DNA of 64,000 nt, from the NCBI GenBank assembly GCA_023374045.1, contig CM041778.1:365464831-365528830 (forward strand). Direction: 5' to 3'. The position numbers and the translations under genes are program-made. The notes under the pieces are model-generated. The model was not told the origin of the DNA and did no database searches. It saw nothing but the letters and a program-made list of their open reading frames with translations. The stretch is from Limonium bicolor (lineage: Eukaryota; Streptophyta; Magnoliopsida; Caryophyllales; Plumbaginaceae). Numbering within the stretch: the stretch's first letter is position 1; every line of letters begins with the position of its first letter. Positions 25,701-37,637 of this stretch are shown here, piece by piece.

Positions 25701-28093
25701 GAATTTATAGAAAGGTTTATAAATAGGAATTTGATACTTAAAACCTTTGAACCTTTTATTAGATAAAACTAAGTTACATAAGAGATTATATTGATCTACT
25801 TTACGACGCTAAAAATATTAATGTGTCATTTGAGTATAAGGTATGAGGATTTTTCAGAACATATTATCTTATTAAGTAATTGACAATTTCACTTGTGAAT
25901 GAGAGTTTAATTCTTAGATAAATTCTACCTTATGTTAAGATATAATGTTCATCCTAAAACATAATAAAGGAGATTAATTTATTAAGTTATTCCTTTGAAA
26001 CCTTAGGTTTTGTAAACAATATGAAAAATGTATTTTAAGACGTAAGTTTATTAAAATTTAGTATAAAAGGGCTATACATAGTCTATAGCGGGAATGTGTG
26101 TAAAAAATAAAACATTTAGGAAATTAAATGTAAGCAAGGATAAATAAAAGGTTATCTTAAAGTGCCTTATTATATAGTTAATGATAAAGTAAATAATATA
26201 CCTTGGGAATACTAAATGTAAGAGTTCGATAAATCTAAGTTAACTATAATATAGTTATTCAAGATGAGAACAATTTAACATCTTATGATAAGATTATTAG
26301 ATGGTTGTAATAAAAGTCATCCTAAACTAAACATAAGATAAATGAGTTTAGTAACTCAATTAGGTTATCATAAAATGCATCTACAACACCATGATTCCAA
26401 TATACAGGATGTAGATCTTAAATAAGTTGAGGGGAAAACTTAATCATAATGGATTATTTGGTAATACTGATAAAATACATAATCATTACATTGTGAAATA
26501 AGAGTATAATATTCTAAGATAAACCTATCATAGGTCATAACCCGATATTATTCTAAATTAAAATAAAAGTATTAAGCTTAAGAATTATTATTGAGATTCT
26601 AAGATTAGATGAATAATATAATATGCACTTATGATATAAGGGTCTCAAGAGTCTTGAATTGAGAATTAGGGTTAAGTATGAATAAAGTGGATAAGAGTGT
26701 AGCAATTAACAAGTGTTAATAACATACATTCCCTAGTCTTACAACCTTGGGTTATACAACATTCTAATATAAGTCAAAGGTTATACATAACATTTAAGCG
26801 AGGGCTTAAAAGACAATTGAGACTTAGAAATAAGAGTGAGGAATTTATTTAAGTTTAACTTAGGTTACAAGTTATTGATGTTAGACTACCTTTAATATTC
26901 CTCAGAGTATTGTTGATTATTTGCACAAGTCGACTAGAACTGCTACAGCGATTACCAGGTACGATTTCTCGTACTCAGATATTTTTGATGACGAATTTTA
27001 TGGAATGTTTTGAGAAACGCTAAATGAGCTTGAATGAATCTTGAAAGGAAATTGGTTGTGTGACTAACTCAGCTTGATGTGACTGATTGAGCCTTGAATG
27101 TACACCTTGTATGGTAATTGGTTCCTTCTATCTGGTTGTTTCATTAGATATTATCTGCCTGGGGTTTACGCCTCTGCACTCTGTAGGACTGAGTGTTTTG
27201 GTATCGCTCTGGTGCAGTTAATGATCTAGTGGAAATATGGGAAATATCAATCTTGGTAAATGCTTCTTTTGACCCTGGATATTGTTTCATCCATGAGCTG
27301 AGTCTTGGTTGTGATGTGCGCACATCTTCATCGGTAAACAGCGAGGGGCTGTATATCCCCTGTCCAATCGGATGTTGTGAACAGCGAGGGGCTGTATATC
27401 CCCTGTCCAATCGGACGTAGTTAACAGCGAGGGGCTGTATATCCCCTGTCCTAAAAGGACGTATTTGGCCATTGATCATATTCCACTCTTGAGTTGCTGG
27501 TTCTTGGTTATCACTCATTCATTCCTAGTCCATGTGACTACCCGAGTCTTTCTACTCCTAACGGGAATTGGATCTAACTTAAACAATGGTTGTTCACTAA
27601 CACATGGTGTGATTTTGATTGACTAACGTTACCTTTCTGTTATTTATTTTTACTCCTCATCTTGTTACCTTTGACTTGGTGATTTTTGTGTCTTGTTCTT
27701 CTTTTTGTTTTGAGCATTTGACTTCAAGTTATTGTTATTTTAAGAGTTATGTTTTTCTTTTAAAACTGTTGTTTTGGAGAGTTGTACCAGTTCCATTCCA
27801 GGGAACTGACTCACCCCTCCTGGGGTGGGCTGCTTGGTTTCATCTTGCAGGTACGAATTGCTATACAGGTAGCCACGAAGAGTATGAGTGTATGGGATGG
27901 GAATTAGGAACTTTGGAGAGCTATTGTATTTTGTTATTCTTTTATGTTATGTTTTCTCGAGTTCAGACCGTAGCATTTGTAATATCATAAGTTGTAATTG
28001 GTGAGGTTTGGTGCCGGGTGTTTGGAACCCGATGATCTGTAATCGTCTTAGTATTTTATTTCCGCTGCATTTATGGTAAATAGGGGCGTTACA
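22714..28093 (+). mobile_element. Solo LTR C (5.4 kb) inside LTR B
   Basis: It starts TGAAATACCCC and ends GGGGCGTTACA. The flanks are TTTAA (left) and TTAAA (right), which share TTAA; comparison with LTR A shows that exactly four bases were duplicated. The 24300-26900 part is extremely AT-rich and has no open frames. Near the 3' end are a 43-bp tandem repeat (27338-27466), a CACCCCTCCTGGGGTG hairpin and a pyrimidine stretch ending CAGGTAC (about 27848). No gene is supported; the open frames at 23184 and 27144-27990 have no known motifs. Confidence 0.87.
27338..27466. repeat. 43-bp tandem repeat, three units, in LTR C
   Basis: Units begin ACAGCGAGGGGCTGTATAT at 27338, 27381 and 27424. Each contains the dyad GGGGCTGTATATCCCC. 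It lies about 630-755 bases before the LTR end, the same distance as the repeat in LTR D. Confidence 0.9.
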
Positions 28094-30337
28094 TTAAAGG
28101 CTAAAGAGTGCCTTAGAAACGTCAGTGTACAATTTAAACCATAGTAAAAACAGTAAAGCACTAAAAGGCAGTTTGAGCAAAAACATGCTCTAAGCTTGGA
28201 GTGAACTTGGTTAGGACCCAAAGAACCTACCAAGACTAAATAATATTCAATTATGATTTAATAAGGCTAATTAAGTCCTTAGGGAACCTTGGTAGACAAT
28301 TAAACCAAACAAAACACAAATAAATACCTTAAAGTCAATATGGGTAGAAATGTGCTCTAAGCTTGGGATAAATTTGTATAAGACCTAAAGGTCATACATA
28401 TACCTTATAAATATGTTAATAAACATATTAAACCAATTACCAAAGAAAACCAAGCTTGAAAACAAGTTAAAACACAAAATATGCTTTAAGGAGTCTTAAA
28501 GCACATTTTTGAAAAATTGTCTTGTAAATGAGTTTTGAGTGGCTAAATGTCCAGCATTACTCTTTGATTAACATGTGTACTACTTAGTATCACATTAGGA
28601 AGTCTAAATCAATGGGAAATCAAAAATTTCACAAATATGTGCCTTAGTTTGTGAATAGTAACAAAAATAAGCTAGTTTACAATATAAGTCAATATAAGTT
28701 GTCTTGTTGGTCAACAAAGACCATGACTTAGCCTAAAACACTAAGGGGGCCGGTTTTCTTGAGTGACTCACCACACATAAACAAATAAATGAGTTAAGTA
28801 AATGATAAAGCAAAAGTCACTATTTGCTTTTAGCTTAAATATCTCCAAAAGCAAGTTTCCTTCTCATTCTCTCCTTTCCCTCTTCATTTCCCACGGTCTC
28901 CAATCTTCTCCTTCCTTCTCCATCGGTTATGCTACAGCAACTTCACCATTTCTCAACTTCCATAGCTTATATCTCCTAGCTCCCTTTGCCAAATCAAAAA
29001 CCAAGACCGTCATTCTCTTAGTCTTGCCAAGCTCTTCAATTCTATCTTTTCAAATCTTCAAAAGCTCCATTCCGGTGCCATGGAGATTCACCATTGAAGG
29101 AGCTTGAGCTCACCTTTTCACACCTTGTTGTTCTCCTTTGCTTCAAGGTAAGGAAACTCAAAGAAAAACTTCATTTCCTTTTTGTTTTCATAAGTGACTG
29201 AAATCACCTTCTTCATGGTGTTTTCTTTTGCTTGTTTTAGCTTCATTCCAATCATTCAAGGGCTTGGTGGAAGCCTCTCTTGTTACATATTCAAGTTCTC
29301 TTTCAAATTCTAAGGTAAACTTCTATTTTAAGTGTTTAGAACACTTATGTAAATTTAGGGTTTATATGTGAGTTTAAGTATGAAACTTAATGCTCATTAC
29401 CCTTATATGTATATTGATTAGAAAGTTGACAAGTGATCAAACTCCTTGCTGATTTTCGTTTAAGGAAACAAGAAAGAAGGTTGAGAGGAAAAGAGGTAAA
29501 CAAACTATCTCAATGTAGTTTAAATGCCTTAGGAAAAGTGAGCTTGATTTGCTTAATAAAATACCTAAGGAGCCAATGGTGAATGACCTAGTAAAATGCT
29601 CTCAAGGAAACTATTAAAGGGCATATGTGTTGTTGTATGTAATTGCAGGTCAAAGGCATTATTTATGTGGGAAATTCAGTGTTTAAGGTTTATGCAATTT
29701 AAGGGCCTAAGAGCCGTGTTATTTAAGGGCCTAAGTGCCAAGCAATTAAATTATACACTATATTGTGGTGAAGTGTAAATTTGGTGAAGTTTTGTGTGTG
29801 AGAAAGTTCTTGATGGATTTAGGTGTTCTTGAATGTTTGATGGTAAAAACTATGTGTTTTGGAGTGTTGATGTGCTAGGAGAACCCATGGCAAAATTTGG
29901 AAAATGTATAAGAAGTTCTAAGTGTTTTAAATGAGTTTTGGTGAACTAAGAAGTGTTAGAAATGAACAAGTGTTTTACTAGAGAGGAAAACATGTCTTAA
30001 GGTGTTCTAGGAAACAAAAAGGACTTAGACATCAACTTGGAGTTTAGGTTGGTAAGAAAAGATGCTTGGGAGATGATGTTATGGTAAGGAGAAAGCATTT
30101 TGGGATGGTGGTTATCATAGGTGAGAAACACCATTTAGAAACCTTGTAAGAAATGTTATAAGTGTTGGTGAATTTTATGAGAAAATTGTGTAACAAGTTA
30201 GACAAGGAACTAGGTGTGTTTAAGATGATATTTTGGCATTAGAATGTACCTAAGATCATTTGGGAAGTCTATACATATAATGGTAAGGAGAACCATTGCA
30301 ACAAGACTTAGAAAATGTTAAAAATGCAAATCTGTAG

Positions 30338-30602
30338 CAGTGGTCCGGGACCTAGGTCTTGGGTAATGTCCCAGACCATGCATCAAAAAGGGGCCGAGAG
30401 TTCTTACACAGCCTTGGTCCGGGACTTAAGTTTTGTAAGAAGTTCCGGACCACCCCCTGTTTTACCCCCGAGAGAATTTGCCTACATTGGTCCGGGACCT
30501 AGGACCTGTATGAAGTCCCGGACCACCCCATGAAAATAGCCCGAGGATTTTACAACGACAAGGTCTGGGACCTTAGTTGGGGACCAAGTCCCGGACCACT
30601 TA
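30338..30602. repeat. Hairpin-motif array in LTR B
   Basis: Four units of about 65-80 bases, each with GGTCCGGGAC paired with an inverted GTCCCGGACC (one arm changed to GTTCCGGACC). Units are separated by CCGAGAG-like spacers. The array occupies the same part of the LTR as the one in A but uses a different stem sequence. Confidence 0.85.
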
Positions 30603-33600
30603 AAAATGTGATTTAAGGTTGGAAAATGATGTCTAATGATGGGATTGATGAGTAACGATGTTATAAGGTTGTTAAGGACATGTTAGGTGGGTTATAAAGA
30701 CAATTAAGTAGGTGAAAAATTGTAATGAAATGTGAGAGTAAAACAAGTTAAAAATGTCAAGTTATTTAACTAGTTAACGGGGATAAGTTATGAGCATTAG
30801 ACTTTAAACAATCATGTTACCCCGATGTTAATAAAAGTAAATGTAATATTACCAGTGGTTCGAGAATTGTTCGAGGAACATAAGTGGACATGATAGAGTG
30901 GACTCCGGTGACAGGTATGGTTTTCTTGCAACATGTGTCCTACCGGATTACACCGGCTTGTGTGCCAATGTGTTTTTCTGTGTGTTTGCCACCTTGTAAG
31001 ATAAAACATGTAATGAGTTTATAGTAATTCATTTATGTCGCGTGTTCAATTCCGATACCGTTTAACCTCGAAAGTGTTAAACCTTAACTAACCAAATCTA
31101 GGATCATATAAGAGATCGGTATTCGGATTTAACGACCCAAACCATGGGAGCGTTCTAACCACGGCTATGCGTGAGTTAATTGTGTGATGTTTGTGTGTGA
31201 ATGTATGGACCTCCCTTGTGTGTTTAACCCAGTTGTAATACCTTATGGTGTGTGGGTGTAATAGGTTCCATAATGGAGCTCTAACTGTTTACTAATAAGT
31301 ATATATGTACTAATGGGGGTGAGGAATCCGGTCGTTCCGGTCGCGCGTTGTTTGGGAGTGGGTATCCATCCTTGCTTTACCTTCCTCTCTATTATGGTTG
31401 TTTTTCCTTCTTGGATTACAATCTCCCACTGGCTTACTCCAAAGCTTAGCTATTCTGACTTATGATCGGTTTAGGGGGAACATGTGTTTGTGTGGTGTGT
31501 TCGGGTGACTATATCCGATCCATCTTTAAGTTAAGTTACTCGTCCGGCTATTAGGACAGTAACGAGTGTTGTATAACGAGTTTATCATGGGGGTGACATC
31601 ATTCTCTAGGCTCACAAGTGAATTAACTATGTTTGGGTCGGTTCCTAAGAGAACCGTTCCCGTTATGTTATGTGTTATTGTTGTACTGCAATTCCCATTG
31701 CGATGTTATGTTATGTGCACGTAGAAACGTGAAAAGTGTTGTTAGGTGGTGTGTGTGGATCATGGATATGAATCCCAGTTTATAAAAGAGACGTTTATGG
31801 ATAACCCGATTATTGGGTAAGTGTCGTCTATTAAGGAAGTAGCTCCACTAGAGGAGAACCCTCTAGGGTTAATGAACACAATGAGTGACTTATCAAGTAT
31901 GGATGTGTTATCTGTTTGTTGAGCCCATTGTGGTGGAATGTTATGTGTTGTGTGTTGATAGTTTACATGCATGATTCAAATATAATCAACCGCATGCTAA
32001 GACGACAATTAGTTGTGCGTGGCCCGGTAGCATGCGGGCTGCGGGATTACCATACCAGCAAAGGTGCTGAGCCCCTTGGGGGCCACCCTTTCTTCTCTTT
32101 CCTATTTCAGGTACAAGGAGCTGGAAGCCGTTCGAGAGTAGGACGGGGTAGTGGTTGTACGTGGGTAGCCATTTAAATTATGTATGTATTGTAGGTGTAG
32201 TAAGACCGAAATTGTTATCGGCACCAGTTTGTAAATACTCGGTACAGTGGGAATGTATATGTGTAATGGTTGTTGTTAATGGAAAGGGATAGTAGTGTGT
32301 AGTTGCTCGGAAATCTAGTCCATCAGACCGATACAATATATTTGTAATAGCCTTGTTAGCCACGTGGGTGGTTAACGGCGTGTAACACCAACGGGTTAGG
32401 TAATGTGATGAAGTATGTTTTCGCTGCAGTTGGTTGTTCAGTGTGTTGTTGTTAGTTGGGGTGTTACAATATATTATATGCTTTGGAGCTTATATTATAT
32501 GTGTGCCGTGAGTGGACTAATTATTTAGGTCACATTTGACTTAAAGATGACAAGAAAATGTCAGGGGTAACTTAAGATAATTATCTAAGTGATATAATTA
32601 ACATAATTGTCAAATTTAAGACATTATGTGGAAATTTGGTAAATATTAAGAAAATAAGGGTAAGGCCGAGAGTTTACAATGCTTTTGGTAACATTTAATG
32701 TAATTTTATGTTATAAAGCAAGGTTGTAATAAGGCCATGTCATTAGGCCATTTTAATTTAAGTTTAAAAGCTTATTTAATTTATGAATTTAGCATTAAAT
32801 TTAGGGTCAAACGGTAATTACTAGAAAATTATAAAGTCGTGGGCTATTTTAGGTGAAATATGGGGTTTTAAATGAATTTAAATAAAAATTATAACATTTT
32901 ATAAAGTTTTGTGTCAAAATTGTAATTATAGGAAAGTTTGGGGTATATATTGTAATTACCGAGAGTTTGGGCTCAAATGGGATTTAGAAGTCAAAGTTGA
33001 CTATATAAGAGACTTTGACCAAGTTTGGAAAGTTTATGGGATTAAAATACTACCTATATTAAGTTAGTTATTAAATTGTAAAAGATTTATAAGTGTTGGG
33101 GTGAGATTGTGATTTCCGAAACTTAAGGGTACCAAATGGGGTTTAGAACAAACCTTGGGTTATTAGGATTTTTTAGGAATTTATTTGGTTAAATTTGGAG
33201 CTAATATGAATTATATAAGTATAATAAATGATATTTTATATCATTATTACATATGGGTAACATAAGGGGTATAAACCGTAAATACTGAAAGTATAAGGTT
33301 AGGAATGATGTTTATAACCTTTTGGCATAGTTTGGTATATTTTGGAATTATATATGAGGTTTTATTGAGATATATGTATAATATATAATTTTAATGACAT
33401 TAGGAAACTATATGTTATAAAATGGGGTGGTTTGGTAAATATACAAAGTTGAGTGGTAAGAATCAAATTTGGAACAGACCCTAGGGTCTGTTCGGCAATT
33501 ATAAGGCATTATAACCATTGGTTATAATTATATTAAGGTTTAAAGATTATAATATAAGGTATATATTATAAGTGTAACAATATAATAATATTTGGGATGA

Positions 33601-35384
33601 TTATGTAAATTCTGGAAGTATAATGAAATTAAATAAAAACCGACAACCATATGGGTTGTTTGGTATTTTGTAACATTTTATAACTATAGGTTATAAATGT
33701 TTTAAATGACATAAATGTCATAATATATGTTATATAACTATAATGTAACATTATATAAATAATGTGGTGGATTTTGTAAATATTAAAGAACATAGGTTCT
33801 GTTCGGAAATAATGGGCATTTTAGAATGAGAATTTATAATATGGTTTTAATGTTATAAAGGTTGTAACATTTATAATATAAGAAATATTCATTAAAAGAG
33901 AATGAATATATTATAAAGACTTACCATATAATAAATGGTCCCATAATACATATATATAAATAAATATATGTTATGGAGTGAAAATACAATATGGTTCAAT
34001 AACTATATAATATCATAATTAAAATGATATTAAGATAAGAAGAAAAGAATTACAAACATTAGTTAAGGAAATTCTAATGTTATGTTGTACATGAAATAGT
34101 AAGGAGTTATATAATTCAAAGTATTTTTAAATATGAATTATACAACATTACACTTGGAAAAACTAACCTTAGGAAAATAAATACTAAGGTGAGATGTGTA
34201 ATATATGATTAAGAATTATACATGCAATATAGTGACAAACTGTATAATATACAAATGTATATTAAATTACATGCGATAACAAACGTCGAAAGTTAAGTAT
34301 ATTAATATGCACGACGTAACCACGCATGTAATATAGCGTTTTTCCTAATCCCGAGTTAAACCGAAAACCCGACAAACGTTGTTAGTAAATAACGGGGCAT
34401 GAACCGGGAGGGATTAGTGACGGTACGGGGTACTGTAGAGTAATGTTGTTATACGGGATGCTAATCTGTAGCGTTATGTATTATTAGACTGTTAGAGACA
34501 TCACGGGGGAGCTTTGGATCTTGCTGATTCATACTCCACGGTCTTATAATCCCGGTGCACGGTATGTTATTATGTGGCTTGATTGTCTCTGAGGATTTCC
34601 TCAGTTCAGACATTGTGTGAAAATCTGTGTTAAGATTGAATGTCTACTTATGTGAATTAATATGCTTGAGTTGTGTATTAATGATGCTCTATTATTATTA
34701 CTACTGTTGTACGATAACAGTACTGTTCGTATATATGAACATATTATAAAATGAACTAGCGGCAATGATGTTATCTTATATGTGTAATATAAGGAACGTA
34801 AGTAAAACGTTGTAGCACTGAGATAATAAGATATATATATATATATCCGAGACTTATATACGGAGCATTGGCCTTTTTAACGCCGCTCTTGTATCTAACA
34901 CTGGATCCCGAGTCGACATGCTCAGGATTGGACTAACGACCTTAGTCTGCTATGTTAGAAAAATGGTAATACGATGTGATGGTATAGATAAGTTAATCAA
35001 GAGCATGTGGCTCTTGGTGAGAATTGTGATCAATTAACGATACTAGGATGCCGTGTGGGCATCCGCAAGTATCAAGATAAATTTCCAACGGACTACAGAT
35101 GGTTTGTCGGTCGGAGACTCTACCGCTGGAGTGGCTACTGCCATGGGTGACCCGCCATAAGAGATGGGTAACTTAGAGACGCGTCATTTTTAACGAGACG
35201 TCATCATTAGGTATGACTGAACAATTACGAACAGCTATATTAGCTCGTACAGTAGGCGAACATTATTTGGGCTTGTATGCCAAGACAGGAATCTATACTT
35301 GTTTATAATCCTCGTTGGTTCGCCTTGTTGTTCATTGGTTATGCTATGTGGTTATGTGATGTATGTTTGTGGTTTTGTTGAAAT

Positions 35385-35573
35385 GAGTCACTGTACTCAT
35401 ATGTGTGTTGTGAATTGGTTTAATTGAGTCGATGTACTCATATCCATGTTGTGAATTGGTTGAGTCGAGTCGCTGTACTCGTGGGTGGTTCATTGTGGAT
35501 TGATTAGTCGAGCAGAGTCGCTGTACTCGAAAATGAATTATTAAGTGTTTGGTTGAGTGGAGTCTTCGTACTC
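35385..35573. repeat. Five spaced units with GAGTCGCTGTACTC in LTR D
   Basis: Copies at about 35385, 35426, 35467, 35515 and 35560, spaced 41-48 bases. The core GAGT...ACTC is a short dyad. It is 590-775 bases before the LTR end. Confidence 0.82.
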
Positions 35574-36159
35574 ATATATGCGTTGTAAAACTTTCAGTTG
35601 GTTTATTGCGATGTGATATGTGAAGCGGGGGCTTGTTTGCTATTTGAGTTTACTGCAATATATTTGTTGCTTTACAGTTTTTTATATTAAACTACATGCA
35701 TGAATATGAATTGCATGCTCTCGACCAATTAATTGAGGGTCTGAGGGGGCATGACAGTCATGTAGTAACATACTCAGCAGGGGTTGATTCCATACCACAA
35801 ACAAATATTTTGCAGGTATGCAGCTTCTGGTGTCGACAGAGAGCGGGACACGCTGGGTAATGTAGAAATAGTTGTTTAGGTTTGTACCGTCGTATTTCGA
35901 TACGAACATAGGAACATGTATAGGGCTGGGATACTTAGAATGCTCACTAGGGCTGTATTTATGTTGGAACAGAAAGTTAAATCTATCTCTTGTTGTCACT
36001 GTGGGAAATTGTTTCTCATTATGAATATATTAGTAAGCACGTTATTACTCGTATGGGCGAGTGAGAACGGTGACACCAGTAGTTCAATTGTTTAGATTAC
36101 CGCTGCGATTACAATGTTAAGTAAGACGATTAGGAGCCGGTTTGAGTAGGGGTGTTACA

Positions 36160-36884
36160 GGTTTTGTCTTTGAAATAGGTACATTGTTCTGGCAAACAGG
36201 CGGAGCCATCCATTAAAGTGGAAGGTGACAAGATATTACAAGCTAAACAATCATAATCGAGCAAAAAGGGATTAACACAAACTTAACAAAATATTATACA
36301 ATTGCAACAACTTTTGGTACAAATGTATCTAAGACGTTTAAAAAATTAGAATTACCAAGATAGTTATGCTAGATTGCATTTTATAATAACATTAAGGGGT
36401 GTTTGTTTCAAACAGAATGGAATCAAGAAATAGAACAGAGAGGAATCAAGAAAGAGAATAGAGGAGATGGAATATAATTAATCCCTTTGATTTTCCGGGT
36501 TGTTTGTTTAAGTTGAGGGAAATGAAATAAATGACCGATCAACGGCCACCGGTCAATGTCAACGATGTCAGCTGCCGGTCAACGGTCATTAATTATCGGT
36601 TAACATTCGTCAGTCACTAATCAATGGTCAATAGTCATCCGTCATATGTCACCGATCAAAGTGGAATGGGAAAAGGGAATCTCACTCCTTAGTAAGGGGT
36701 GGGAAATCAAGATAGAGAACTCGGGAGTAATCCCATTCTCTTTCCCTTTCTTCAAAAAAAGATTAAAACTGATTACCCAAAAAAAAGCAGGGAAGGCAAT
36801 CCTAATTATAGAAAACAAACTCCCTAAAAAGCTATACAAAAACATTAAAAACTTATATACTATCTATCGGGACAATAAGAAGGA
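36160..36884. other. Spacer between LTR D and the Mutator-like element
   Basis: No gene is supported. GGGGTGTTTGTTTCAAACAG at 36396 resembles the end of a small non-autonomous DNA transposon, but I find no convincing partner end. 36530-36660 is a degenerate array of CCGGTCAACGGTCA-like motifs in both directions. The open frame at 36646-36990 overlaps the transposon end and is not a gene. Confidence 0.5.
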
Positions 36885-36894
36885 TCGGATTGCC

Positions 36895-37370
36895 GGAAAA
36901 TTTTCACCGAAATGCCATTTGCCAAAAAAATTACTTACGGTGGCTTTTTTTCAAAACAATTACGCGGGAGTACCAAAACCTTGCAAATAAACCGCACTAA
37001 TCTGCTCCATCTTACTGTAAACCGCATTTAGTCAATGCAATTATGGGTTAATTATGTCATAAACCGCATCATCCAGATGCATATTTGCCATAAACGGCAT
37101 TAGGCTGATGCGGTTTATTTGCAAGGCGAGACGATCCGCAACTCGCGCCGCGGCGCGATCCTGACCGTGCGCTTGGTGCGATCCTCGCCGTCCATCTCCC
37201 GCGATTCCCGTGATTTCCGATAATCTTATCCACAAACAGTGCAAATAAAATGCATTCCACCGGGGCGGTTATTGACAGGCTAAATGCCTATTAAAACGCT
37301 TCCTCCCAATCCATCTTCACATTCCCCTTACAACCACCCAACTCTCTCCCTCCATTATGAAAATTAAGAG
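36895..37370. repeat. Left TIR and 5' non-coding exon of the Mutator-like element
   Basis: It matches the reverse complement of 53500-53934. It has several copies of AAACCGCA / TGCGGTTTAT, a GC-rich stretch at 37130-37200 that the other end lacks, and GATAATCTTATCC shared with the right arm. A TATA-like box is at 37288. The 5' splice site candidate is GAG|GTCAGT at 37371. Confidence 0.85.
37288..37298 (+). promoter_or_regulatory. TATA-like box in the left TIR
   Basis: CTATTAAAACG lies opposite CTATAAAAACC in the other arm of the inverted repeat and points toward the PMD gene. Its place in a conserved arm supports it as the promoter of that gene; this is inference. Confidence 0.5.
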
Positions 37371-37637
37371 GTCAGTATGCTGCTTTTCAATTTTAATTTC
37401 TTGTTTTTATATATATTAACTTGTTCTAATCTTTAGGTTTTAGCATATTTGTTTTGTTTAAGTAGTTAACTAATTTTTTGCAATTAATTTCAATGTGTAG
37501 GAATCTCTCTAATTTCTTCTAATCCCATCCATAATTCTTAAAGTTAGTATGTTGCTCTTGAATTTTAATTCCTCATTTTTATACTAGCTACTTATAATCA
37601 TTAAGTTTTAGTATATAGTTTTTGCACTATTTTGATT

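Larger units (their letters stand above)
22661..32468 (+). mobile_element. Solo LTR B (4.4 kb), interrupted by solo LTR C
   Basis: It starts TGAAATACCCTAAACC (22661) and ends GGGGTGTTACA (32468), and is flanked by the perfect 5-bp duplication ATATA (22656-22660 and 32469-32473). The sequence jumps from 22713 to 28094 across LTR C. Its reverse complement aligns with LTR A from end to end, including CTGCAGCG near 32430 and the CCACGTGGGTGG block near 32360. No coding capacity. Confidence 0.92.
21236..36159 (+). mobile_element. 3' LTR D, with solo LTRs B and C nested inside
   Basis: It starts TGAAATACCCC and ends GGGGTGTTACA. Without the nested copy (22661-32468) it is about 5.1 kb long. It has no coding capacity. 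The flanks TAGAT (left, internal) and GGTTT (right) do not match, as expected for one LTR of an element rather than a solo LTR. The right part (32469-36159) is AT-rich, with a tandem repeat at 35385-35573 and a CAGGTATGC block (about 35814) before the LTR end. The matching 5' LTR would lie left of the window. Confidence 0.8.

Noticed and set aside
27144..27990. Open frames in LTR C near the 43-bp repeat
   Set aside because: They depend on the tandem repeat or on hydrophobic low-complexity sequence and are not conserved in the related LTRs.
36396..36790. Complete MITE starting GGGGTGTTTGTTTC
   Set aside because: No matching right end or target duplication could be found; left as an unresolved spacer.
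36646..36990. 114-codon open frame at the left border of the Mutator-like element
   Set aside because: It crosses the target duplication and TIR and is Lys-rich low complexity.
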